Below are positions 32,393-40,692 of a stretch of DNA of 64,000 nt, in pieces. The stretch is from Verrucomicrobiia bacterium (lineage in GTDB: Bacteria; Verrucomicrobiota; Verrucomicrobiia; Limisphaerales; DSYF01), in NCBI GenBank assembly GCA_035765895.1, contig DASTWL010000091.1, forward strand, positions 1 through 64,000, given 5' to 3'. The translations under genes were made by a program, and so were the position numbers. Numbering within the stretch: the stretch's first letter is position 1; each line of letters begins with the position of its first letter. The notes under the pieces are model-generated. The model saw only the letters and a program-made list of their open reading frames with translations, did not search any database and was not told the origin of the DNA.

Positions 32393-34762
32393 ATGAGACT
32401 TTTGTTCCTGTCCCCCCCGGCCCGGCTGGCGTTCACGCTGCTCGTTTTGTTTTTCCGCACCGTTCCCGCGTTCGCGCAGTCCACCAACGGCGCGCACTCG
32501 CTGGAGGAACTGGGCGCACAGATCGAGGCGCACGTGACCGCGCCGCGGTTCAACGCCGCGCTCTGGGGCGTGCAGGTCGATTCGCTCGACACGGGCCGCA
32601 CGGTGTTTGCGCATCACGCCGACCGGCTGATGAGCCCGGCCTCGAACAGCAAACTCTACATGGCGGCGCTGGCACTGGATCGTCTTGGCGGCGATTACCG
32701 CTTCGTCACGCCGCTCTACGCCACGGCCAAACCGAACCGCGCCGGCCGCGTGCACGGCGATGTCATCCTGTTCGGCCAGGGCGACCCAAGCTGGAACCTG
32801 CCCGTCGGGGCGACAAATTTTTACGACCTGTTTGAACCGTTCGTCGCCGTGTTGACGAACGCCGGCGTGCGCCGCATCAGCGGCGACATCGTGGCGGACG
32901 CGACGTTTTTTCACGGCCCGCCCAACGGCGGCAGCTGGACCGTGGAGGATCTCGAAAACACGGAGGGCGCCGAGGTTTCGGCCATCACGCTGGCGGAAAA
33001 CTGCGCGCAGCTGCGCATCACCCCGGCCGCCCGGGAAGGCGAGCCATGCCGGGTGGAATGGTTGCAGCCGCACACCGGCCTCACGCTGGACAACCGCACC
33101 ACCACCAGCGCGACGAACGGCGTCCGGCACCTCGAAACCCACCGCAGCTACGGAGAAACCGTGGTGCGCGTGTTCGGCGCGCTGCCGCTCGGCAGCGAAG
33201 CCGACATTGAGGATGCGCCCGTGCCCCGGCCGGCGGACTGGTTTGCCGCCGGTTTCAAGGCCGCCCTCGCGCGGCACGGCATCCGCGTGGACGGCCGGGC
33301 GCGCAGCGTGCGCTGGCCCGAGGCTTCAGTCGTCCGGCCCACGTGCGTCAAGCTGGGGGAAGTCACTTCGCCGCCGTTGCGCGATTTGGTCCGCGCCTGT
33401 TTGAAGCCGTCGCAAAATCTGTTTGCCGACCTGCTGTTCGATCACGTGGGTGAATTGACCCGCACGCCGGCCACGCCGGCATGGCGCACTTCCGAAGGTC
33501 TGGCGCTCGACGCGCTGGAGGCGTTTTTGCGCACGAACAACCTGCCGGCCGGCGATCTGCATTTCGACGAGGGCTCCGGGCTGTCGCGCAACAATCTGAC
33601 GAGCGCACGGCTGACACTGGCGTTGGTGGAGTTGATGGCACACCACCGCAGTGCCAACGACTTTGCCAATGCCCTGCCCATTGCCGGCGTGGACGGCACG
33701 TTGCGCCGCCGCATGAAAGGCACGCCGGCCGAGGGGAACGTGCGCGCCAAGACGGGCACGTTGCGCTGGGCCAATTCCCTGTCCGGCTATGTGACCTCCG
33801 CCGCCGGCGAGCGGCTGGCGTTCAGCCTGATGCTCAATCGCTACGTGCCAATGCCGGACCACAGCGGCCGCCTCGAACTCGATGCGATTGCCGAAATGCT
33901 GGCCCGCCTCGCCAGTCGCTCGGACACCACACTGGAATCACTTTACGCACCGGCGGGCCGGCTGATCCTCGCGTCGTTCGGCAGCGCGCCGTTTCCGCAT
34001 CCCGCGCGAGCGGCCGGCCACACGTATCATGACGCATTCTATCCGGCCGCGACGCACTACGCCGACAGCACGGTGGCGTTGTTCGTGCCACGCGGGTTCC
34101 GCGAAACGCCGGCGGTGGACTTTGTGATGTTCGTCCACGGCTGGAATAATTCTGTGGCGGGCGCGCTGGGGAAATATCAACTGGTCGAGCAGTTCGCCGC
34201 CAGCGGCAAGAACGCCGTGCTGGTCGTGCCGGAAGGCCCGCACAACGCGCCGGATTCGTTTGGCGGCAAGTTTGAAGACCCCGGCGGCGGCCGGCGGTTC
34301 TTCGGGGAGGCGCTCGCCAAGTTGCAGGCGCGCGGCGTGCTGACCAACGCGGCGCCCGTTTTGGGCCGCGTGATTCTGGCGGGCCACAGCGGCGGCTACC
34401 ATGCCCTGGCGGGATTGCTCGACCGTGGCGGCATTGCGGCCAACGTGCAGGAGGTCTGGCTCTTCGACGCGCTTTACGGCGGGACGGACACCTTTCAATC
34501 CTGGCAACAAAAGCAACATGGACGCTGGTTGAATCTTTACACCGACCACGGCGGCACGAAGGACGAGTCGTTGCGCGAGCAGGCGGCGCTGGCGCAGCAG
34601 TCCGTTCCCGTGCTGACCGGCGAAGACAACGCAATTTCGTCCGCCGCGTTTCAGACCAACTCGGTGGCGTTTCTGCACACCGACCTGGCGCATGATGCCG
34701 TGGTCAATCAACGCAAGGCTTTTGAATTGTTTCTGAAAACGAGTCGTCTGGAGAACCAATGA
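32393..34762 (+). CDS. D-Ala-D-Ala carboxypeptidase (PBP4/S13) fused to alpha/beta hydrolase domain
   Basis: This 789-residue exported protein has a signal peptide ending near AFAQS. Residues about 30-510 are a complete peptidase S13/PBP4 unit: Ser84-Asn85-Ser86-Lys87, the SGLSRNN motif and the KTG of RAKTGTLRW. S13 enzymes end near here. This protein adds about 270 residues with an alpha/beta hydrolase pattern: an HGWNN oxyanion region, GHSGG with nucleophile Ser666, a candidate Asp in LFDALYG and a C-terminal candidate His in LAHDAV. Both parts are in one uninterrupted frame. It overlaps namZ by 4 nt, so cutting cross-bridges or stem peptides and removing MurNAc are co-expressed. Confidence 0.88.
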   Translation: MRLLFLSPPARLAFTLLVLFFRTVPAFAQSTNGAHSLEELGAQIEAHVTAPRFNAALWGVQVDSLDTGRTVFAHHADRLMSPASNSKLYMAALALDRLGGDYRFVTPLYATAKPNRAGRVHGDVILFGQGDPSWNLPVGATNFYDLFEPFVAVLTNAGVRRISGDIVADATFFHGPPNGGSWTVEDLENTEGAEVSAITLAENCAQLRITPAAREGEPCRVEWLQPHTGLTLDNRTTTSATNGVRHLETHRSYGETVVRVFGALPLGSEADIEDAPVPRPADWFAAGFKAALARHGIRVDGRARSVRWPEASVVRPTCVKLGEVTSPPLRDLVRACLKPSQNLFADLLFDHVGELTRTPATPAWRTSEGLALDALEAFLRTNNLPAGDLHFDEGSGLSRNNLTSARLTLALVELMAHHRSANDFANALPIAGVDGTLRRRMKGTPAEGNVRAKTGTLRWANSLSGYVTSAAGERLAFSLMLNRYVPMPDHSGRLELDAIAEMLARLASRSDTTLESLYAPAGRLILASFGSAPFPHPARAAGHTYHDAFYPAATHYADSTVALFVPRGFRETPAVDFVMFVHGWNNSVAGALGKYQLVEQFAASGKNAVLVVPEGPHNAPDSFGGKFEDPGGGRRFFGEALAKLQARGVLTNAAPVLGRVILAGHSGGYHALAGLLDRGGIAANVQEVWLFDALYGGTDTFQSWQQKQHGRWLNLYTDHGGTKDESLREQAALAQQSVPVLTGEDNAISSAAFQTNSVAFLHTDLAHDAVVNQRKAFELFLKTSRLENQ

Positions 34763-36075
34763 ACCCGCACCGTTTGCTTTCTTTTCTCGGCCTCGCCAGC
34801 ATGTTGTTGGCCGGCTGTCACACCATGCCCAACACCCACTCTTCCGCGGCCCGGACGCCGGTCAAACTCGGCGTCGAAGTTTTGTTTGCCAAACATCTGG
34901 ACCTGTTGAAGGGCAAACGCGTCGGCCTGATCACCAATCCCACCGGCGTGGACGGCCACCTCAACAGCATCGTCGAGGCGTTCCGCGCCCGGACGGACTT
35001 CAAGCTGGTGGCGCTCTATGGTCCCGAGCACGGCGTGCGCGGCAACGCCCAGGCCGGCGAATACGTGCCGTTTTATTACGACGAGCAGCTGCAACTGCCC
35101 GTGTTCAGCCTTTACGGCCAGTCGCACAAGCCGCCGCCGGACATGCTGACGAACATCGACGAATACATGCGCACATTCGACACGCAGCACACCGGCAAGC
35201 AGGTCGAGTCCGGCATGCTGTCGGCGGTGGACGTGATGGTGTTCGACCTGCAGGACGTCGGCACGCGCGTTTACACCTACATCGCCACGATGGCCTACGC
35301 GATGCAGGCCTGCGCCGAGTGCGGCATCCCGTTCGTGGTGCTCGACCGGCCCAATCCCATCAATGGCGTCGCGATGGAAGGACCGATTCTCGAACATCCC
35401 AGTCACAGTTCGTTCATCGGGCTGTATCCCATTCCCCTGCGGCACGGCATGACGGTGGGCGAACTGGCACGGCTGTTCAACGACCAGTTCCTGGCCAAAA
35501 AGGCGCGGCTCACCGTGGTGTCCATGGAACACTGGCAACGCGACGAATGGTTTGATGAAACCTCGCTGCCGTGGGTGCTGCCGTCGCCCAACCTGCCCAC
35601 GCTCGACGCGACGACGGTTTATCCGGGGCAGGTGCTGCTGGAAGGCACCAACCTTTCCGAAGGCCGCGGAACGACCAAGCCGTTTGAATTTTTCGGCGCG
35701 CCGTGGATTGACGGCTACGCCCTGGCCCGCGAACTGAACGCGCTGAACCTGCCGGGCGTGAAATACCGCGAAGTCTGGTTCACGCCGACGTTTTCCAAGT
35801 TCAAGGGCGAACGCTGCGGCGGCTGCCAGTTGCACGTGACGGATCGCACGGCGTTCCAGCCCATCCGCACCGTGCTGGCCGAGCTGGAAGTCATCCGCAG
35901 GCTCTACGGCGACAAACTGGAACTGCACGATTCCTATTTCGACAAGGTGATGGGCACGGCGCGCGTGCGCGAAGCGTTGTTGCGCGGCGAACCCGTTGAA
36001 AAGATCGTGGCGGACTTCGAACCCGGCCTGGCGGCATTCGCCCGGCTGCGTGAACCCTACCTGCTCTACCCATGA
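34759..36075 (+). CDS. namZ: Exo-beta-N-acetylmuramidase NamZ (GH171, DUF1343), lipoprotein
   Basis: NamZ removes MurNAc from the non-reducing end of peptidoglycan chains. This 438-residue protein begins with a signal peptide ending in the lipobox LLAGC. It then shows KGKRVGLITNPTGVD, LVALYGPEHGVRG, VFDLQDVGTRVYTYIATM, VLDRPNPING and EGTNLSEGRGTTKPFE, the conserved DUF1343 motifs. Length is typical. Its start overlaps the carboxypeptidase-hydrolase fusion and its stop overlaps the AmiE-like gene, giving a three-gene coupled unit. In Bacillus subtilis namZ likewise sits with amiE and nagZ; a nagZ is not in this window, but GH20 enzymes are. Confidence 0.94.
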   Translation: MNPHRLLSFLGLASMLLAGCHTMPNTHSSAARTPVKLGVEVLFAKHLDLLKGKRVGLITNPTGVDGHLNSIVEAFRARTDFKLVALYGPEHGVRGNAQAGEYVPFYYDEQLQLPVFSLYGQSHKPPPDMLTNIDEYMRTFDTQHTGKQVESGMLSAVDVMVFDLQDVGTRVYTYIATMAYAMQACAECGIPFVVLDRPNPINGVAMEGPILEHPSHSSFIGLYPIPLRHGMTVGELARLFNDQFLAKKARLTVVSMEHWQRDEWFDETSLPWVLPSPNLPTLDATTVYPGQVLLEGTNLSEGRGTTKPFEFFGAPWIDGYALARELNALNLPGVKYREVWFTPTFSKFKGERCGGCQLHVTDRTAFQPIRTVLAELEVIRRLYGDKLELHDSYFDKVMGTARVREALLRGEPVEKIVADFEPGLAAFARLREPYLLYP

Positions 36076-37301
36076 AACCGCACCTTCGCGCCCGGCCGGG
36101 CTTTTGTTCGACGATGCGCTGCCTCGCCGCGCTGGCCGTCGTTTTGACCACCTTCGGCTGCGCCACTTCGAAACCGCGGGCCGGGGTGTTCCGCCCCGAA
36201 AAACTGGCCGCGATGGATGCCGCTATCGAACAGGCCATCGCCGAACACAAATGCCCCGGCGGCGTGCTGTGGCTGGAACACGAGGGGCACACGTATCACC
36301 GGGCGTATGGCCAGCGCGCCCTCGTGCCGGCGCGCGAGCCGATGACGGAGGACACCATTTTCGACGCGGCCTCGCTGACCAAGGTTGTGGCGTGCACACC
36401 AGCCGTGATGTTGCTGGTGGAACGCGGCCAGGTGGACCTTGACGCGCCGGCACAGCGGTATCTCCCGGAGTTCACCGGCGGTGGCAAGGAACAGGTCACC
36501 GTGCGCGAGCTGCTCACGCACACGTCCGGCCTGCGCCCCGACATCGAAACCAAATCAGACTGGCACGGCCAGGCCGAGGCCATTCGCAAGGCCTGCGTGG
36601 ATGAAAAACTCGCCGCGCCGCCCGGCACCGTGTGCAAATACAGCGACATCAATTTTTTCCTGCTCGGCGAAATCGTCCAGCGCGTCAGCCACACGCCGCT
36701 GGAAGTGTTTGTGCAGCGGGAAATTTTCGGACCGTTGCAGATGCGCGACACCGGCTACCTGCCGTCGCCCGCCAGGCTGGGCCGCATCGCGCCCACGGAA
36801 GTCGAGAACGGCCGGCCGCCGTGGCGCGGTGTGGTGCATGATCCGACAGCGCGCAAAATGGGCGGCGTCGCCGGGCATGCCGGGCTGTTCACGACGGCGG
36901 CGGATCTGGCACGCTACGCGCGGATGCTGCTGCACGGGGGCGAACTCGACGGCGTGCGCATCCTCAAACCGGGCACCGTCCGGCTGATGACCAGCGTCCA
37001 AACGCCGCCCGGCCTCAGCGACAAACGCGGCCTTGGCTGGGACATCGACACGGCTTACAGCGGCCCGCGCGGCGCGATTTTTCCGGTCGGCAGCTACGGC
37101 CACACCGGCTGGACGGGCGGATCGTTGTGGATTGATCCGTTTTCCCGAACATTCGTGATCTTCCTGTGCAACCGGAATCATCCGAGCGGCGGCAACGTGA
37201 TTCCCCTGCGGCGCGAACTGGGAACCCTGGCCGCGGAAGCCATCACAGACTTCGACTTCACCACGCTGACGCGCCACGGCGAACCGGCCGGGGCGAAGTA
37301 G
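36072..37301 (+). CDS. AmiE-like / class C beta-lactamase-family serine hydrolase, lipoprotein
   Basis: The 409-residue protein has a hydrophobic N-terminus ending at Cys30 (TTFGC, probable lipoprotein). It carries the class C active-site set Ser101-x-x-Lys104 (SLTK), Tyr190-Ser191-Asp192 and His344-Thr345-Gly346. HTSGLRPD and AGHAGLFTTAADLARYARM are typical of the beta-lactamase/esterase family to which B. subtilis AmiE (YbbE) belongs. AmiE is encoded beside NamZ there, as here. The expected role is trimming peptides from MurNAc or GlcNAc-MurNAc fragments at the cell surface; an esterase or D-aminopeptidase is possible. Confidence 0.86.
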   Translation: MKPHLRARPGFCSTMRCLAALAVVLTTFGCATSKPRAGVFRPEKLAAMDAAIEQAIAEHKCPGGVLWLEHEGHTYHRAYGQRALVPAREPMTEDTIFDAASLTKVVACTPAVMLLVERGQVDLDAPAQRYLPEFTGGGKEQVTVRELLTHTSGLRPDIETKSDWHGQAEAIRKACVDEKLAAPPGTVCKYSDINFFLLGEIVQRVSHTPLEVFVQREIFGPLQMRDTGYLPSPARLGRIAPTEVENGRPPWRGVVHDPTARKMGGVAGHAGLFTTAADLARYARMLLHGGELDGVRILKPGTVRLMTSVQTPPGLSDKRGLGWDIDTAYSGPRGAIFPVGSYGHTGWTGGSLWIDPFSRTFVIFLCNRNHPSGGNVIPLRRELGTLAAEAITDFDFTTLTRHGEPAGAK

Positions 37302-37324
37302 GCCGGATGAGCGGACGGCCCAAG

Positions 37325-38887
37325 TCAGCCAGCCCGGCTGGCTGCTGAAGCGGCGGCCGTTTCCGGCCAGAGCCGGCGGGTAATTGCGGCGGTGGCCAGT
37401 GTGACGATGGTGCCGATCAGCGTGAACCACGGCCAAAAAATTTCGACGCCCACCGTGCGCTGCCACCAGTCGTGCAGCGCGGGCACATTCGCCGGCCAGT
37501 AAATCACGTTCATCACGGCGAGCGACGCCAGCATGCCCGCCATCGCGGCCCGCGGCCCCACGCGGCGCCAGAACAGCGCCAGCAACAGGCCGCCCAGCAA
37601 CGCGCCGCTGGCCAGTCCGCGTAATGAGAAGGCAACGTTCAACACGAACTGCACCTGCCGCGTCACCCACGCCACGCCGACCAGCGCCACGGCCCAGCCC
37701 AGGCTCGAGTATTTGCTGAAGCGCAGGAAATACGCCTCGGTCCGGTCGCGCAAAACCTGACGCACAAAATCCATGGTCGAAACCGAGGCCAGCGCCGAGA
37801 TGCTGGAGCTGATGGACGACATGGCGGCCGCGAGAATCGCCACGATCAGGAACCCGCGCATCACGTGCGGGACCTCGGTCATCATGAAAATGGGAAAGAT
37901 GAAGTCATTGGCCGCAATGCCGGGCCGGCTTTCCGGCAGGGGAATTTGAAACGGATGCGTCTGATAAAAGACCCAGAGCATCACGCCCACCAGCAGAAAG
38001 ATGACGAACAGCGGAAAAATCAGCACCGCGCTGAAGAGGAGCGCCTTTCTCCCCTCGGCCACGCTCGGACACGACAACACGCGTTGCACGATGAGCTGGT
38101 CCGCACCGTGCGACGACATGACCAGCGCCGTGCCGCCGAGAAGGCCCATCCAGAGATTGAACGGCGCGGCCAGCGTGAAGTTGCAGTTCAACCACGCGAG
38201 CTTGCCCGCGGCGGCCGCGTGCGACAGCGCGGCGGACCAGCCGCCGTCCAGCAGGGTCGGCACGTAAACCAGCGCAAACACGCCGCCGCCCACGAACAAC
38301 AGCATCTGCACCGCATCCGTCCACACCACCGCCTTCACCCCGCCCACGTAGGTGTAAGTGACCGACAGCCCCACGAAGAGCAGGATCGCGCCCAGGATCG
38401 GGTCCACCAGGCCGCCCAGACCGCAGACTTTTTCGCCCAGCATCAAACGCACGGGAATGCACGCCACATACACGCGCACACCGGCGGACAGCGTTTCGAT
38501 CAGCAGAAAAAACGCGCCCGCCAGCCGGCGCGGGCCGCGGCCGAGATGTTGTTCGAGCAGCTGGTAGGGGGAGTAAATTTCCCCGCGCATGTAGTGCGGC
38601 ACCATCACGACCGCAAGAATGACGCGGGCGATGACATAGCCGAAAATCATTTGCAGAAACAGCAGGTTGCCGCCGTAGGCGATGGCCGGCACGCCGATGA
38701 TGGTGAGCGCGCTGGTCTCCGTGGCCACGATGGAGGCGCCGATGCCCCACCACGGGAGGTTGCGGCTGCCGAGGAAATAATCGCGCGTGTTGTGCTGGTC
38801 TTTGCCAAAGGCGACGCCCAGCGCAATGATGCCGCCGAGATACCCCACGATCACCGACCAATCCGCGAGATTGAAATAACTGTTCAT
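37325..38887 (-). CDS. Sodium:solute symporter (SSS family)
   Basis: This 520-residue membrane protein starts at ATG 38887 (NSYFNLADWSVIVGYLGGIIALGVAF). It shows the SSS features DYFLGSRNLPWWGIGASIVATETSALTIIGVP in helices 1-2, the sodium-site region VRVYVACIP and about 13 helices. Relatives in peptidoglycan and sialic-acid salvage loci import sugars, amino acids or anhydro-muropeptide sugars with sodium. The substrate here is unknown, but the neighbouring namZ/AmiE-like unit suggests MurNAc or a muropeptide. The gene converges on the AmiE-like gene with 23 bp between and diverges from the aminotransferase gene at 39038. Confidence 0.9.
   Translation of the reverse strand: MNSYFNLADWSVIVGYLGGIIALGVAFGKDQHNTRDYFLGSRNLPWWGIGASIVATETSALTIIGVPAIAYGGNLLFLQMIFGYVIARVILAVVMVPHYMRGEIYSPYQLLEQHLGRGPRRLAGAFFLLIETLSAGVRVYVACIPVRLMLGEKVCGLGGLVDPILGAILLFVGLSVTYTYVGGVKAVVWTDAVQMLLFVGGGVFALVYVPTLLDGGWSAALSHAAAAGKLAWLNCNFTLAAPFNLWMGLLGGTALVMSSHGADQLIVQRVLSCPSVAEGRKALLFSAVLIFPLFVIFLLVGVMLWVFYQTHPFQIPLPESRPGIAANDFIFPIFMMTEVPHVMRGFLIVAILAAAMSSISSSISALASVSTMDFVRQVLRDRTEAYFLRFSKYSSLGWAVALVGVAWVTRQVQFVLNVAFSLRGLASGALLGGLLLALFWRRVGPRAAMAGMLASLAVMNVIYWPANVPALHDWWQRTVGVEIFWPWFTLIGTIVTLATAAITRRLWPETAAASAASRAG
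37326..37344. terminator. Palindrome at the convergent end of the AmiE-like and symporter genes
   Basis: CAGCCAGCCCGGCTGGCTG is self-complementary around one central base. It starts within the symporter stop codon and covers its last codons. It could fold as an 8-bp stem on either strand and end transcription from both convergent genes, though no T-run follows. Chance coding symmetry is an alternative. Confidence 0.35.
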
Positions 38888-39037
38888 GGCTGGGGAGCGC
38901 CTTGTAACGGAATCGGGATTTGCTTGGCGAGGCAATTCGCCGCCGGCGCCGGCTTGACATTCGGTCGCGCGACGGTGAAAGCTGGCCTCCAATCCAAATC
39001 AATTTTCGCCACCCGCCAAGTCAACCCCCGCCGCCGC

Positions 39038-40378
39038 ATGAGCCAGCCGCCCGCCGAATCCGCCTTCCCCGGCCCCGTCAGCGCGGCGATGATTGCGGAG
39101 TTGCAGCGTTACGTCGTAGCGGACGTGCATCCGTTCGTGATCGACCTCGCGCGGTGCGAGGGCATGTGGCTGATGACCGTGGACGGCCAGCGCCTGTTCG
39201 ACTGGTCGGGCTATTACGCCTCCAAACTGATCGGGCACAACCACCCCGGCCTGCAGGAGCCGGATTACCGGCAACGCCTCGCGCTCGCCGCGAACAACAA
39301 GGTCGCCAACCCGGACTTTCTCACGCCGGAATGTCTCACCTACTACCGGACGCTGCACCGGCTCGCGCCGCGCTGCATGCGCAACCCACACCTGGAGGTT
39401 TACGCCGTCAATTCGGGCGCGGAAGCCGTCGAGAACATGATGAAATACTTCATCAACCTCTATCACCAACGGCGCGGCGGCCGGCGGCAGGAGGGCGAGA
39501 AGTCGCGGTTTCTCTACTTCGAGAAGGCATTCCACGGCCGGACGGTGTTCGCCTTGAACGTCACGCAGACCGGCGATCCCGTGGCAACGAAGGATTTTCA
39601 CGGGCTGATTCCCGGCAACATTCAGGTGCCCTTCCCGGCCGTGAACAACTCCGAATCCGCGACGCAAAACCGCGCCCGGACGCACGACGCATTGCACACC
39701 ATCGAACGGCTGCTCCGCCAATATGCGGGCGAAATCGTCGGCGTCGTGGTGGAACCCATCCAGGGCGCGGGCGGCCATCGCGCGGCCGAGCCGGAATTCT
39801 TTCGCGGCCTCAGCGAGCTGACGCATCAACACGGCGTGTTTCTCGGCTTTGACGAAGTGCAGACCGCGGGCGGCCCGACTGGCGATCTGTTCATGGTCGA
39901 TCAACTCGACCTGCCGCATCCCCCGCAGGCCGTGGCCACGGCCAAAAAATTTGGCAACGGCGCCGTTTACATGCTTTACCCGATGGCAGACCACGGCGTG
40001 CTGGATTCAACCTGGGGCGGCGCGCTGGTGGACATGGTGCGGTTCGTGCAGGAGATGAGCATTGTCGAACGCGAAGGGTTGATTCCGGCGGCCCAACAGA
40101 ACGGCGCGCGGCTGGCGGACGGCTTGCGCCGGCTGGCCGCGGCATTTCCGCAGCTCGTCGCGAACGTCCGCGGGCTGGGGCTGTATCAAGGTTTCTCGCT
40201 CGCCACGCCCGCGCTGCGCGACCAACTGGCGGACGACGCCTTGCAAAAGGAAAACCTGCTGCTGTTGCCCGCCGGCGCAAACAGCATCCGCACCCGGCCC
40301 AATCTGAGCGTGACCGCGGCGGACGTGGATTTGTTTCTGGAAATGCTCGCGCGCCGTCTCCAGGGGCTGCCGGGGTAA
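39038..40378 (+). CDS. Class III PLP aminotransferase, L-lysine 6-transaminase-like
   Basis: This 446-residue enzyme follows the class III (fold I) plan with a start at ATG 39038. It has LFDWSGYYASKLIGHNHP, VNSGAEAVENMMK for phosphate binding, EKAFHGRTVFALNVT, VVEPIQGAGGHR, the cofactor Asp in LGFDEVQTAGG and the likely PLP lysine in ATAKKFGNGA. The overall pattern, including FMVDQLDLP and LDSTWGGALVDMVR, resembles lysine epsilon-aminotransferase. In this setting it could use diaminopimelate- or lysine-derived stem-peptide amino acids, but that is inference. The longer frame from 37865 is a shadow of the symporter gene. Confidence 0.82.
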   Translation: MSQPPAESAFPGPVSAAMIAELQRYVVADVHPFVIDLARCEGMWLMTVDGQRLFDWSGYYASKLIGHNHPGLQEPDYRQRLALAANNKVANPDFLTPECLTYYRTLHRLAPRCMRNPHLEVYAVNSGAEAVENMMKYFINLYHQRRGGRRQEGEKSRFLYFEKAFHGRTVFALNVTQTGDPVATKDFHGLIPGNIQVPFPAVNNSESATQNRARTHDALHTIERLLRQYAGEIVGVVVEPIQGAGGHRAAEPEFFRGLSELTHQHGVFLGFDEVQTAGGPTGDLFMVDQLDLPHPPQAVATAKKFGNGAVYMLYPMADHGVLDSTWGGALVDMVRFVQEMSIVEREGLIPAAQQNGARLADGLRRLAAAFPQLVANVRGLGLYQGFSLATPALRDQLADDALQKENLLLLPAGANSIRTRPNLSVTAADVDLFLEMLARRLQGLPG

Positions 40379-40692
40379 ACATTTTCCATCCGTTACAAAA
40401 CCGCAATAATTGTTACAACTTTCAGGTTTCAGTGCGGGTGATACGTGTCATTATTCGGCTGGATGGCAGCCAAAGGGCCAGCCAGCGGAACGTCATGAAG
40501 TCGTCCCTTGAACTTCAGCAATTCAACGCGACCCACGGTGCCGGAACCCGGAGGCATCTCCGGCACGGCCCGCGCGACGATTGCCCCGTTATCCCCGTTT
40601 CCCGGCTTCGCCTCTCCCCACCTCGCCTGCCTGGACGTTGAGCCTTTCCAAACAACGCAAACCCGGAATCCAAACAACGAACCCAGAACGCC
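40379..40692. other. Non-coding gap upstream of the Calx-beta/prepilin operon
   Basis: These 314 nt hold no convincing gene. They contain one copy of the direct-repeat box (40392-40418, reverse orientation). The short frames present have no recognisable domains and overlap one another. The promoter of the downstream operon should lie here. Confidence 0.6.
40392..40418 (-). promoter_or_regulatory. Conserved direct-repeat box TTGTAAC-N13-TTGTAAC, copy 2 (reverse)
   Basis: On the minus strand, TTGTAAC (40418-40412) and TTGTAAC (40398-40392) are exactly 20 bp apart, preceded by AAAG. Both heptamers are perfect, and the spacer AATTATTGCGGTT is close to that of copy 1. It begins 14 bp after the aminotransferase stop and lies 275 bp upstream of the Calx-beta gene, pointing away from it. 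Confidence 0.55.

Noticed and set aside
38902-38908. TTGTAAC heptamer upstream of the symporter gene
   Set aside because: No second heptamer at 20-bp spacing, so it was not counted as a copy of the box.
37865-39037. N-terminal extension of the lysine-transaminase-like gene to 837 residues
   Set aside because: It is a shadow of the symporter gene; the class III fold begins after ATG 39038.
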